From: Pseudomonas nitroreducens NBRC 12694 | GTDB lineage: Bacteria > Pseudomonadota > Gammaproteobacteria > Pseudomonadales > Pseudomonadaceae | Assembly (NCBI RefSeq): GCF_002091755.1 | Contig: NZ_BDAI01000010.1 | Location: 134,457-198,456, forward strand | Length of the DNA: 64,000 bases | Reading direction: 5' to 3' | Part shown: positions 56,941 through 64,000 of the stretch, one piece after another | Layout: every line of letters starts with the position of its first letter | Position numbering within the stretch: the first letter of the stretch is position 1 | Translations under genes and position numbers: made by a program | The notes under the pieces: model-generated | The model's input: the letters and a program-made list of their open reading frames with translations, nothing else | Told to the model about the DNA's origin: nothing | Database searches by the model: none

Positions 56941-59019
56941 TCACTTCGCGTCGGGCTTGCCGTCCACCACGCCAGCGGTGTTGTCCAGCAGGCTCTTGGT
57001 CGCAGTCTGGATGAAGGACTCCAGTCGTACCCGCAGGCTCTCCTGGTCGGTCGCGCCATCCACGCGCTTCACGCCAAAGTCGCTGCCCAGCTTGTAGTCA
57101 TACACGCGGATGTCGCCTTCCTTCGGACGGATCAGGATGCGGTTGCCGGAAATCACGGCGACCACCTGTTCGCTGCCCGACGGCTTGATGACGCCGATGC
57201 CCTTGTCGCCGGCCGGCAGGTTCAGCAGGTCGCGGCCCCAGCACTGGTGGCGCACTTCGCCGCCCAGGCGGCCCATGATGGTCGGCACGATATCGATCTG
57301 GGTGCCAACCGTGTCGCGGGTAGCGCCGAACTTCTCCTGGATGCCCGGAGCAACCAGCAGCAGCGGCACGTTGAAGCGGAACAGGTCCATCTCGGTCAGC
57401 TGCTCGGGGCTGCCGAAACCATGGTCGCCGACGACCACGAACAGGGTGTCCTTGTAGTAGGGCGATTTCTTCGCCTTCTCGAAGAACTGCCCCAGCGCCC
57501 AGTCGGAATAACGCATGGCGGTCAGGTGCTCGTCGAGGCTGCCGTTACCGGTCACGCGCTCCACCGGCAGGTCCTTGGGCAGTGCATAAGGCACGTGGTT
57601 GGACAGGGTCTGCAGCAGGGCATAGAACGGCTTGCCGGTGGCTTCGAGCTTGTCCAGTTCCTCGTTGCCGCGAGCGAACATGTCCTGGTCGGACACGCCC
57701 CAGGTCGGGTCGGAGAACACGGGGTTGACGAAGTCGTTACGACCGATGAACGAGGTCATGCCCTGGTTGGCGAAGAAGCCGGACTGGTTGTCCCAGGCGA
57801 AGTCGCCGTTGTAGACGTAGACGTCCTCGAACTTGCGCGCCGACAGCAGCTGAGGCAGGCCGGAGAACTTGTGGCCGCCCTCGGGCGTCTGCATCAGGTA
57901 CTCGAAGCCCGGCAGGTTGGGGAAGCACGCCATGGTGGCGAACATACCCTGGTGGGTGTGGGTGCCATTGGAGAAGTACTGGGTGAACAGCAGCCCTTCC
58001 TTGCTCAGCTTGTCGAAGTACGGCGTGATGTTGCCCTTGCCGCCCAGCGCACCGACGTAGTGGCCGGCGAAGCTTTCCATGAGGATCACCACGACGTTCT
58101 TGATCGGCAGTGTGCCATCGGCCGGCGGGGTGTAGTCACGGCGCACGGCGGCGTCATCGGCGTCGACCAGCTTGTCGTCCGGCATCACCAGCATCTGGCG
58201 CACCACGTCGCGCGCCTGGTCCACCGGCAGGGTGGCTTTCCAGATATTGTCACGGTCTTCGGACAGGAAGCGGCTCTCGGCGGCCTTGATCAGACTCAGG
58301 GTACCGTTCAGGCCCAACTGGTTGGCGAACATCGAGTCGGTGGTGAAGGCGTCGCCCCAGCGCAGCGGCGGGCCCTGGCGCAGAGTACCGCGAGCGGCCA
58401 GCACGCAGAGCACGATCACGATCAGCAGCACGGCCACGCGGATATACCAGGCAGCGGCAGATGGGCCGGAAGCCTGCGGACGGGTCGCACGGTCGATGCC
58501 GCGGAACAGCAGGTACAGAATCCAGGTGGCGAAGGCCCAGGCCAGCAGGTAGCGGACCACCGGGTAGCCGTACCAGATCATGCTCATGACCGTCTTCGGG
58601 TCTTCGGACATGTACTGGAACACCAGGCTGTTCAGGCGCTGGTGGAACTCGCGGTAGAAATCCATTTCCAGCACGCCGAGGAACAGCGTGATGCTCGCGG
58701 CGATGGTCAGCCAGGTCTTCCACAGCCAGCGCCAGCCCATGGCGCGCACACTGGCGATGGCGAACACCAGCGGGGCGACGATGTAGACCACCGCGCGGAT
58801 GTCGAAGCGCATGCCGGTGATGAAGGCCTCGACGAAGGTCGACGCCGGGGTGCTGCCGATCAGCTCGCGGTTGTAGATGAGCAGCGCAACACGCAGCAGG
58901 GTGAACATCACCATCAGCGCTAGGACGCTGAGCGCGGTGAACGCCAGGTGGCCGGACAGGGTGGGCCGCGTGAGGCTCGCACCGGTCTGGCGGTTGGACA
59001 GGACTTCTGATTGGCCCAT
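56941..59019 (-). CDS. LtaS-like phosphoglycerol transferase/sulfatase-family membrane protein
   Basis: 692-aa inner-membrane enzyme: about five N-terminal transmembrane helices (residues 25-215) and a C-terminal periplasmic sulfatase/alkaline-phosphatase-fold domain (about 270-640). Visible metal and active-site elements: VVVILMESFAGHYVG, the Thr-rich NGTHTHQGMFATM near 350 (catalytic Thr expected here) and VVVGDHGFG. Gram-negative relatives (OpgB/EptA/LtaS-like) transfer phosphoglycerol or related groups onto envelope glycans. Exact substrate unknown. ATG 59019 is chosen by signal and family length. Confidence 0.85.
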   Translation of the reverse strand: MGQSEVLSNRQTGASLTRPTLSGHLAFTALSVLALMVMFTLLRVALLIYNRELIGSTPASTFVEAFITGMRFDIRAVVYIVAPLVFAIASVRAMGWRWLWKTWLTIAASITLFLGVLEMDFYREFHQRLNSLVFQYMSEDPKTVMSMIWYGYPVVRYLLAWAFATWILYLLFRGIDRATRPQASGPSAAAWYIRVAVLLIVIVLCVLAARGTLRQGPPLRWGDAFTTDSMFANQLGLNGTLSLIKAAESRFLSEDRDNIWKATLPVDQARDVVRQMLVMPDDKLVDADDAAVRRDYTPPADGTLPIKNVVVILMESFAGHYVGALGGKGNITPYFDKLSKEGLLFTQYFSNGTHTHQGMFATMACFPNLPGFEYLMQTPEGGHKFSGLPQLLSARKFEDVYVYNGDFAWDNQSGFFANQGMTSFIGRNDFVNPVFSDPTWGVSDQDMFARGNEELDKLEATGKPFYALLQTLSNHVPYALPKDLPVERVTGNGSLDEHLTAMRYSDWALGQFFEKAKKSPYYKDTLFVVVGDHGFGSPEQLTEMDLFRFNVPLLLVAPGIQEKFGATRDTVGTQIDIVPTIMGRLGGEVRHQCWGRDLLNLPAGDKGIGVIKPSGSEQVVAVISGNRILIRPKEGDIRVYDYKLGSDFGVKRVDGATDQESLRVRLESFIQTATKSLLDNTAGVVDGKPDAK

Positions 59020-59129
59020 TTCTAGGTTCCGTTGTGAACGTTCGGGGTCGAAGGCGCATCGCCATTGCCGGACAGAGCGGCTGCCCGCGCGAGCGCGAAA
59101 GGCTGCGGCATTACACCGCAAAAGCAGCG

Positions 59130-59153
59130 GCGGCGCATTCTAAAGTGCGCCGC
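59130..59153. other. Hairpin in the leader of the LtaS-like gene
   Basis: Perfect 8-bp stem GCGGCGCA/TGCGCCGC with an 8-base AT-rich loop, about 110 bases upstream of the LtaS-like ATG on the same strand. Could be a leader structure or a leftover terminator for speE. The rest of 59020-59305 shows no gene. Confidence 0.35.
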
Positions 59154-59267
59154 TTAAGCGGACATTAAGCCTGGCATGCCAATCGTTTCGGGATGATGCA
59201 AGGGTGAATCGGCGCATGTGGGACCGCCCAAGGGCTGGCAGAGTGCCATAGAGCGCGTGAAGAAAAT

Positions 59268-59303
59268 GTCGTGGCGCGGGGTTTGTCCCCGCGCTTGCAC
59301 GAC
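59268..59303 (-). terminator. Hairpin after speE
   Basis: Long stem: outer GTCGTG/CACGAC and inner GCGCGGGG/CCCCGCGC (59274-59281 with 59287-59294). It begins right after the speE stop. No T tract immediately follows on the minus strand, so Rho-independent termination is only possible, not clear. Confidence 0.55.
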
Positions 59304-59305
59304 GA

Positions 59306-60166
59306 TCAGTCGTTGGCCGGCTTGCCGATGGCCTGCAGCACGTACTGCGGCAGGGCGAAGGCGCCCTGGTGGATAGCCGGGTTGTAGTAGCGGGTCTGGA
59401 CGCCGCTGGCGGCGAAGCGCTGGGCCAGGGTGGTCACGTCGACGTGGCGCAGGGCCGGGTTGGTCGAACCCCAGGCGAAGGTCATCGAACCGCCGATGTA
59501 GGTCGGTACCGCCGCCTGGTAGAAGTGCCAGTCGGCGAACAGGCCGTTCATGCGGCCGGCGGTATTGCGCACGCTGTCCAGTTGCATGAAGGGTGTGCCG
59601 TTCTGGGTCACCAGCACGCCGCCGTCGTTCAGGCAGCGATGGCAGGCCTGGTAGAAGTTCTCCGAGAACAGCACTTCGCCGGGGCCGATGGGGTCGGTGG
59701 AATCGGAGATGATCACGTCGAACTTCTCCGTGGCGGTGGCGACGAAGCGCATGCCGTCGTCGATCACCAGGTTGAGCCGCGCGTCGTCGAAGGCGCCCTG
59801 GGAATGGTTGGGCAGGAACTCCTTGCACATGTCGACCACGGTGCCGTCGATCTCGACCATGGTGATGTGCTCGACGCTGGCGTGCTTGGACACCTCGCGC
59901 AGCATGCCGCCGTCGCCGCCACCGATGATCAGCACGCGCCTGGCGTTGCCATGGGCGAGGATCGGCACGTGGGTGAGCATCTCGTGGTAGATGAACTCGT
60001 CGGCCTCGGTGGTCTGGATCACGCCGTCCAGCGCCATCACCCGGCCCATGCGGGCATTCTCGAAGATCACCAGGTGCTGGTGCTCGGTGCGCACCTCGTG
60101 GAGCATCCTGTCGACGCTGAAACGCTGGCCATAGCCGTCGTAGAGGGTTTCCTGGTAATCGTGCAT
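59306..60166 (-). CDS. speE: Spermidine synthase
   Basis: 286-aa aminopropyltransferase that makes spermidine from putrescine and decarboxylated S-adenosylmethionine. Conserved: YHEMLTHVP (59-67), cofactor loop GGGDGG (82-87), acidic pair near Glu105/Asp107, and the catalytic SDSTDP with Asp155 and Asp158. Length is that of the E. coli enzyme. By-product methylthioadenosine feeds the methionine salvage pathway, whose enzyme MtnC is encoded 3.6 kb away. GGGAG precedes ATG 60166. Confidence 0.95.
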   Translation of the reverse strand: MHDYQETLYDGYGQRFSVDRMLHEVRTEHQHLVIFENARMGRVMALDGVIQTTEADEFIYHEMLTHVPILAHGNARRVLIIGGGDGGMLREVSKHASVEHITMVEIDGTVVDMCKEFLPNHSQGAFDDARLNLVIDDGMRFVATATEKFDVIISDSTDPIGPGEVLFSENFYQACHRCLNDGGVLVTQNGTPFMQLDSVRNTAGRMNGLFADWHFYQAAVPTYIGGSMTFAWGSTNPALRHVDVTTLAQRFAASGVQTRYYNPAIHQGAFALPQYVLQAIGKPAND

Positions 60167-60346
60167 GAGTGCGCTCCCGTCGGGACAAGACAATAGGAGG
60201 GGACGGCCGGGCCGCCCCGAAAGAGGCGCGCATTCTACGTGCCCATCGATGACAGGTCGAACCCTGCCGTCGGCGCCAGCCTTCCTGGGGAATTTGAAAG
60301 TCAGGCGCGGGAGGACAGCATCGCCGGCAACGGGTAATGTCGCCCC

Positions 60347-61252
60347 ATGACCAACACGCCCCCCACTCCCCAACTCATTCGCCTGCCCTACCGTGCGCCC
60401 TGGGACTGGCAGCAGTTCCACGAGCATTTCGCCCTGCGCAGCCTGACCGGCGTCGAATGCCTGTCGCCGCGCCGCTATGCCCGCAGTGTGCGCGTGGGCG
60501 GCGATATCGGCTGGTTCAGCGTTCGCCCGCTGGAAGACAGCGCCGAACTGGAACTGGACATTCACCTGGCGCCGCAGCATGCGCAACCGCTGGCGGCGCG
60601 GGTGAGCAAGATGTTCGACCTGGACAGCGACCCACTGCAGATCGCCGAGCACTTCCAGGCCGACCCGCTGCTCGCCCCACTGCTACTGCAGGCGCCCGGC
60701 CTGCGCCTGCCCACCGCCTTCGACCCGTTCGAGCAGGCCGTGCGCGCCATCGTCGGCCAGCAGGTCACGGTGAAGGCCGCCGTCACCATCGTCGGACGCC
60801 TGGTGCAGCGCCTGGGCGAAGCGTTGCCCGGCGATTGTGAAGGCCGGCCAACGCGGCTGTTCCCCACCCCCGAGGCCCTGGCCGAAGCTGACCTTGCCGG
60901 CATCGGCATGCCCGGCAAGCGCGTGGAGACATTGCAGCGCTTCTCCGCCGCCTGCGCCAGCGGCGCGCTGGAATTGCACGTGAACGACGGCGCCGACGAC
61001 CTGGTACAGCGCCTCTGCGCCCTCCCCGGCATTGGTCCGTGGACGGCGGAGTACGTCGCCCTGCGCGCCTTCGGCGATCCGGACGCCTTCCCCGCCGCCG
61101 ACCTGGGCCTGCTCAAGTCGCCGGTGTGGGGCGCGGAAGGCATCACCGCCCGCGAGCTGCAACGTCGCGCCGAAGCCTGGCGGCCGTGGCGCGCCTATGC
61201 CGCCGTCTATCTGTGGCACGCCTATTCCCAGGTCGGCCGCACCGGAGGATGA
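60347..61252 (+). CDS. alkA: DNA-3-methyladenine glycosylase II
   Basis: 301-aa base-excision repair glycosylase. N-terminal AlkA beta domain (about 10-105) and helix-hairpin-helix-GPD fold: hairpin LCALPGIGPWTAEY (223-236) and catalytic Asp252 in AFPAADLGLLK. Removes alkylated purines (3-methyladenine and others). The next gene, an O6-methylguanine methyltransferase, starts 2 bases after its stop, so both are alkylation-repair genes in one operon. No Ada activator is in the window. Confidence 0.93.
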   Translation: MTNTPPTPQLIRLPYRAPWDWQQFHEHFALRSLTGVECLSPRRYARSVRVGGDIGWFSVRPLEDSAELELDIHLAPQHAQPLAARVSKMFDLDSDPLQIAEHFQADPLLAPLLLQAPGLRLPTAFDPFEQAVRAIVGQQVTVKAAVTIVGRLVQRLGEALPGDCEGRPTRLFPTPEALAEADLAGIGMPGKRVETLQRFSAACASGALELHVNDGADDLVQRLCALPGIGPWTAEYVALRAFGDPDAFPAADLGLLKSPVWGAEGITARELQRRAEAWRPWRAYAAVYLWHAYSQVGRTGG

Positions 61253-61254
61253 CC

Positions 61255-61731
61255 ATGCACTACCGTTACCACGACAGCCCCACCGGCCGCCTGCTGCTGG
61301 CCGGCGACGAAGGCGGCCTGCGCATGCTCTACATGGACCTGGAGGTGCGCCATTACCCTCAGCCGGACTGGCGCGAAGGCAGCCCGCTGCTGGACGACGT
61401 AGCGCGTCAGCTGGACGAATATTTCGCCGGCAAGCGCCAGCGCTTCGACGTGAAGCTGAACACCGGTGGCACCGAGTTCCAGCGCCAGGTCTGGCAGGCG
61501 CTGCTGGAGATTCCCTACGGCTATACCACTGTCTATGCGGAACTGGCGCGGCGGATCGGCCGGCCCAAGGCCATCCGCGCGGTGGGCGCGGCCAACGGTG
61601 CCAACCCGATCAGCATCATCGTTCCCTGCCACCGGGTGATCGGCAGCAACGGCAGCCTCACCGGCTACGCCGGCGGCCTGCCGCGCAAGGAATTGTTGCT
61701 GCGCCTGGAGGGCGCGCTGGAAAAGGCCTAG
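61255..61731 (+). CDS. ogt: Methylated-DNA--protein-cysteine methyltransferase (Ogt type)
   Basis: 158-aa suicide methyltransferase: DNA-binding helix (EFQRQVWQALLEIPYG) and acceptor Cys125 in IIVPCHRVIGSNG. It takes the methyl group from O6-methylguanine in DNA and is inactivated. GGAGG precedes ATG 61255, just after alkA. Its stop codon overlaps that of a second, convergent methyltransferase gene (CTAG at 61728-61731). Confidence 0.93.
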   Translation: MHYRYHDSPTGRLLLAGDEGGLRMLYMDLEVRHYPQPDWREGSPLLDDVARQLDEYFAGKRQRFDVKLNTGGTEFQRQVWQALLEIPYGYTTVYAELARRIGRPKAIRAVGAANGANPISIIVPCHRVIGSNGSLTGYAGGLPRKELLLRLEGALEKA

Positions 61732-62261
61732 AAATCGAAGGAGGTCTGTGCGGCCTGCGGGTCCTGAAAACCCTCCAGCGCCAGCATGCGCATCTTCGAC
61801 GTACTGCCACCCGGCGCGGAGAAGCCACCGGTCTTGCCGCCGCTGGCAAGCACGCGGTGACAGGGAATGATCAACGGGATCGGATTGGACCCCATCGCCT
61901 GCCCCACCGCGCGGGACAAGCCGACATCGCCCAGGCGCCGGGCGATCTCGCCATAGGTCGTGGTCTCCCCACGGCCCAGCTGGAGAATGTCGTCGTAGAC
62001 GCGGCGGTGGAAATCGCTCTGGCCGGACAGGTCCAGCGGCAAGCTCTCGAACGACACCGCTTCGCCCTGCGCATAACCGAGGATCAACCGGCGCGCTTCA
62101 TCGATGAATGCAGGCCATTGGGCAGTCTCGGTGCCGAGCTTGTCGAAGCGCTCGCGCACGCTGTGCACGGAGTCCCCCGGCAGATAGGCGCGCGTGATTC
62201 CCTGCGGGCTCCAGGCGAGCCCGAACCAGCCGAGGTCTGTTTCGATCAGGCAGTAATGCAT
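61728..62261 (-). CDS. Second methylated-DNA--cysteine methyltransferase paralogue
   Basis: 177-aa methyltransferase with acceptor Cys134 in LIIPCHRVLASGGKTGGFSA. Compared with the neighbouring copy it has a longer N-terminal region and the GETTTYGEIARRLG DNA-binding pattern. ATG 62261 is preferred (GGAG with a 9-base spacer) to an upstream in-frame ATG at 62276. Possibly preceded by the TetR gene in one transcript (24-base gap). Substrate range may differ from the first copy. Confidence 0.9.
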   Translation of the reverse strand: MHYCLIETDLGWFGLAWSPQGITRAYLPGDSVHSVRERFDKLGTETAQWPAFIDEARRLILGYAQGEAVSFESLPLDLSGQSDFHRRVYDDILQLGRGETTTYGEIARRLGDVGLSRAVGQAMGSNPIPLIIPCHRVLASGGKTGGFSAPGGSTSKMRMLALEGFQDPQAAQTSFDF

Positions 62262-62285
62262 CGAACGAGTCTCCATCGCGGCGCC

Positions 62286-62864
62286 TTATCCCGCAACCCT
62301 CTCCGCCTTCAGCACGACATCGCACCAACGGCGCAGCTCGTCACCGATGGCACTCGCCGGATCGCCTCGACGTTCGAAAGCCCACCACAGCTGCGCACCC
62401 TGCCACTGGCTGGCCATCAGCCGGCCGAGAATCGGCTGCCGTTGCGGATCATCGCTCAATCGCCGCCCCAATGCCGCGGCCAACGACGCGCCCCATCGTG
62501 CACCACGTTCACGAAGCACTGGATCGCGCATGTCCTCGCGCAGGATCAGCAACCCTTCCGCGTAATCGGTCTCACCCTCGCCCACCGGAAACATCGCCAC
62601 CAGCATCCGAATCGCGCCTTCCGGGCTCAACTCGGTGCTCTCGTCGAGTCGGGCGGTCTGCTCATCCAGTTGGTCCCAGGCGCGCAGCAACACGGCGCGG
62701 AGGAAATCCGCCTTGGTCGCGTAGCGCTGCACCAGTGTCGCGGCGCAAAGCCCGACCTCGCGGCCCACGGCGGCGAAGGTCACCGCCTCCGGTCCTGCGC
62801 GCACCATCAGCTGCATGGCGGCGTCGAGTATCGCTGCGTCGCTTACTGTCTTGGTTCGAGCCAT
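62286..62864 (-). CDS. TetR-family transcriptional regulator
   Basis: 192-aa regulator with an N-terminal TetR helix-turn-helix (about 8-54: AILDAAMQLMVRAGPEAVTFAAVGREVG, given in part, then ATLVQRYATKADFLRAVL) and a helical ligand-binding domain. A near-perfect 10-bp palindrome lies directly upstream in the divergent gap, so it probably represses itself and the DHFR-family reductase gene. ATG 62864; AGAGA upstream. Confidence 0.88.
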   Translation of the reverse strand: MARTKTVSDAAILDAAMQLMVRAGPEAVTFAAVGREVGLCAATLVQRYATKADFLRAVLLRAWDQLDEQTARLDESTELSPEGAIRMLVAMFPVGEGETDYAEGLLILREDMRDPVLRERGARWGASLAAALGRRLSDDPQRQPILGRLMASQWQGAQLWWAFERRGDPASAIGDELRRWCDVVLKAERVAG

Positions 62865-62876
62865 GCCAATCTCTTT

Positions 62877-62898
62877 TATAAATGAACATTCATTTATA
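62877..62898. promoter_or_regulatory. Predicted operator of the TetR regulator
   Basis: TATAAATGAA-CA-TTCATTTATA: 10-bp inverted repeat with a 2-base spacer in the 67-base divergent region between the TetR gene and the DHFR-family gene. It also carries TATAAA/TTTATA promoter-like elements. Confidence 0.7.
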
Positions 62899-62931
62899 TA
62901 TTGGCACAAAGCTTATCCAGGGAAACGCAAC

Positions 62932-63459
62932 ATGGCCAGAATTCTCGGCTACATCGCCACCAGCCTCGACGGCTTCATCGCAACGCCCGAACACGGGCTG
63001 GACTGGCTGTTCAGGCATGACCAGCTGCAGTTGGGCGAACATGACTACACCCTGTTCCTCCAGCGCATCCGCACCGTGGTCATGGGCCGCGCGACCTACG
63101 ACTTCCTCGCGGCCGACCCCGGCCCCTGGCCCTATGGCGCAAAGCGCGTGCTGGTGGTGACCTCGCGCCCCATCGACGACCCGAAGGACCCGCTGGAAAC
63201 CCGCAGCGATGTCGACGCGCTGATCGGGGAACTGCGCGCATTGGAAGATGGCGACGTATGGATGCTCGGCGGCGGCCAGCTGCAGATGGCCTTCCTGGAG
63301 CGCGGGGCACTGGATGAGCTGGAGATCTATGTGATGCCGGAGATCATCGGCGGCGGTTTTGCGCTATTCCCCGCCACCGGGCTGCGGGTGTCGCCGACGC
63401 TGCTGTCGGCCAAGGTGATCGAGCCGGGCTGCGTGCGGATGCATTACCGGTTCGACTGA
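62932..63459 (+). CDS. Dihydrofolate reductase family (RibD C-terminal-like) protein
   Basis: 175-aa single-domain protein of the DHFR/RibD-C family: starts MARILGYIATSLDGFIA, with VVMGRATYDFL near 49 and the nucleotide loop WMLGGGQLQMAFL near 113. Members are NAD(P)H-dependent reductases of unknown physiological substrate; it is not the folate enzyme FolA. Divergent from, and likely controlled by, the adjacent TetR regulator. GGGAAA precedes ATG 62932. Confidence 0.85.
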   Translation: MARILGYIATSLDGFIATPEHGLDWLFRHDQLQLGEHDYTLFLQRIRTVVMGRATYDFLAADPGPWPYGAKRVLVVTSRPIDDPKDPLETRSDVDALIGELRALEDGDVWMLGGGQLQMAFLERGALDELEIYVMPEIIGGGFALFPATGLRVSPTLLSAKVIEPGCVRMHYRFD

Positions 63460-63471
63460 GGCTGTCGACCT

Positions 63472-63517
63472 GCAGGAGCGTTCCATGGGCGCTATCGCGA
63501 ACATGGCCCGCTCCTGC
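63472..63517. repeat. Imperfect palindromic intergenic repeat
   Basis: Arms GCAGGAGCG (63472-63480) and CGCTCCTGC (63509-63517) with further inner symmetry (CCATGGGC / GCCC...CATGG). Resembles REP elements but with a different core. Confidence 0.6.
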
Positions 63518-63534
63518 GGGAGTCGGGATGGCGC

Positions 63535-63726
63535 TCAGACCCGCACGTTGCCGCGCGGCCCTGCCACCGCCCAGATGATCAGGCCGAGAACCGGCAGGAT
63601 GACGATCACCAGGATCCAGATGATCTTCATCGGCATCTCGGCGTTGCTTTTCACCACGTTGATGATCGCCCAGATATCCAGGGCAAAGATGATCAGGCTG
63701 ATCAGGCCACTGAGGGTCGAGCCCAT
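63535..63726 (-). CDS. Small two-helix membrane protein (PLDc_N-like)
   Basis: 63-aa protein with two transmembrane helices (about 5-24 and 34-55) and the pattern I associate with the phospholipase D N-terminal 'PLDc_N' domain: IWAIINVVKSN...KIIWILVIVILPVLGLIIWAVAG-PRG. Stand-alone copies have no known function. AAGGA precedes ATG 63726. Confidence 0.75.
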   Translation of the reverse strand: MGSTLSGLISLIIFALDIWAIINVVKSNAEMPMKIIWILVIVILPVLGLIIWAVAGPRGNVRV

Positions 63727-63811
63727 TTGGAAGATCCTTCTATGAGAATGTCGGCCTGATCAGCATAGCTGCCCGCGCCGCAGCGGCGCGGGCGTGCATT
63801 CAAGGCAGGGG

Positions 63812-64000
63812 TCAAACCCGCGCCGGGTCGATCAGCGCGAAGCTTGCCACCGTGTCGTGGCCTTCCAGTCCCCCACCCTCGCGGGCCAGGCCGATGGTCT
63901 GCAGGCCGGCCTGCTGCGCGGCATCCAGCTCCTGGACGATGTCGGAGAGGAAGAGGATGTCTTCGCCCGGCAGACCGATGGCGGCGGCGATGCGGCGGTA
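63812..64000 (-). CDS. mtnC: Enolase-phosphatase E1, 3' part (partial)
   Basis: The last 62 codons of a gene that continues past the window edge (stop at 63812-63814). The C-terminal HAD-fold segment ILFLSDIVQELDAAQQAGLQTIGLAR, given in part, is typical of MtnC. MtnC converts 2,3-diketo-5-methylthiopentyl-1-phosphate to acireductone in methionine salvage. This fits the nearby spermidine synthase, which produces the methylthioadenosine that feeds the pathway. Confidence 0.85.
   Translation of the reverse strand, partial: YRRIAAAIGLPGEDILFLSDIVQELDAAQQAGLQTIGLAREGGGLEGHDTVASFALIDPARV

Noticed and set aside
1..64000. CRISPR arrays, tRNA or rRNA genes, insertion sequences
   Set aside because: No regularly spaced direct repeats, no cloverleaf-type or rRNA-like stretches, and no transposase or integrase-like protein were seen. 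The short repeats present are palindromic REP-type elements.

Overview
This is a GC-rich chromosomal segment from a Pseudomonas, most likely in or near the P. aeruginosa group. The evidence is gene content and order. The runs ppsR - ATP-grasp/protease cluster - outer-membrane cluster - two MalT/LuxR regulators - pabB - thrH - cysH - cysB - usp - nucleotidase - DAHP synthase, and LtaS-like - speE - alkA - mtnC, match the order I remember from P. aeruginosa PAO1. The polyamine-transport and Baeyer-Villiger blocks do not fit that order. REP-type palindromes with the core GGAGCGAGC also fit the genus. I see no rRNA, tRNA, CRISPR array, transposase or prophage gene. All calls come from reading the sequence and translations; no database search was run.

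Layout. 1-3 kb: end of the PEP synthase regulator, then a DUF3300/DUF2950 envelope pair. 3.1-6.2 kb: an aspartyl-protease-like 'zinc protease', an inactive-transglutaminase/7TM protein and a RimK-like ATP-grasp ligase. 6.3-17.2 kb: a minus-strand block. Two large MalT-type LuxR regulators lie upstream of a five-gene exported/outer-membrane operon (FilA-like small protein, C39 peptidase, beta-barrel, FadL-like barrel, MalM-like protein). 17.3-28.4 kb: mostly metabolism (pabB, thrH, cysH, cysB, universal stress protein, 5'-nucleotidase, ketopantoate reductase, PilZ protein, DAHP synthase) and a membrane-anchored protein with an Sm-like tail.

28.6-38.8 kb: crotonase, a 63-aa exported peptide, macro-domain protein, CorA transporter, glutamine amidotransferase, isochorismatase-like hydrolase, a FadB-like enzyme with its thiolase, a 32-aa membrane peptide and a cytochrome c. 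39.0-43.0 kb: the Anbu / transglutaminase / alpha-E / circularly permuted ATP-grasp operon. 43.4-49.1 kb: ydcSTUV-patD (polyamine-type ABC transport plus gamma-aminobutyraldehyde dehydrogenase), split by palindromic repeats. 49.3-55.8 kb: second amidotransferase, RraB-like protein, membrane protein, and a Baeyer-Villiger monooxygenase / hydrolase / SDR operon divergent from an AraC regulator. 56-64 kb: TauE/SafE exporter, LtaS-like phosphotransferase, speE, alkA, two convergent methylguanine methyltransferases, a TetR regulator divergent from a DHFR-family reductase, a small membrane protein and the 3' end of mtnC.

Most promising for new biology: (1) the FilA-like exported operon with a terminator after its first gene and two MalT-type regulators beside it; (2) two unrelated clusters in one window that each combine an ATP-grasp enzyme, a transglutaminase-fold protein and a peptidase; (3) several short membrane or exported peptides with good start signals.
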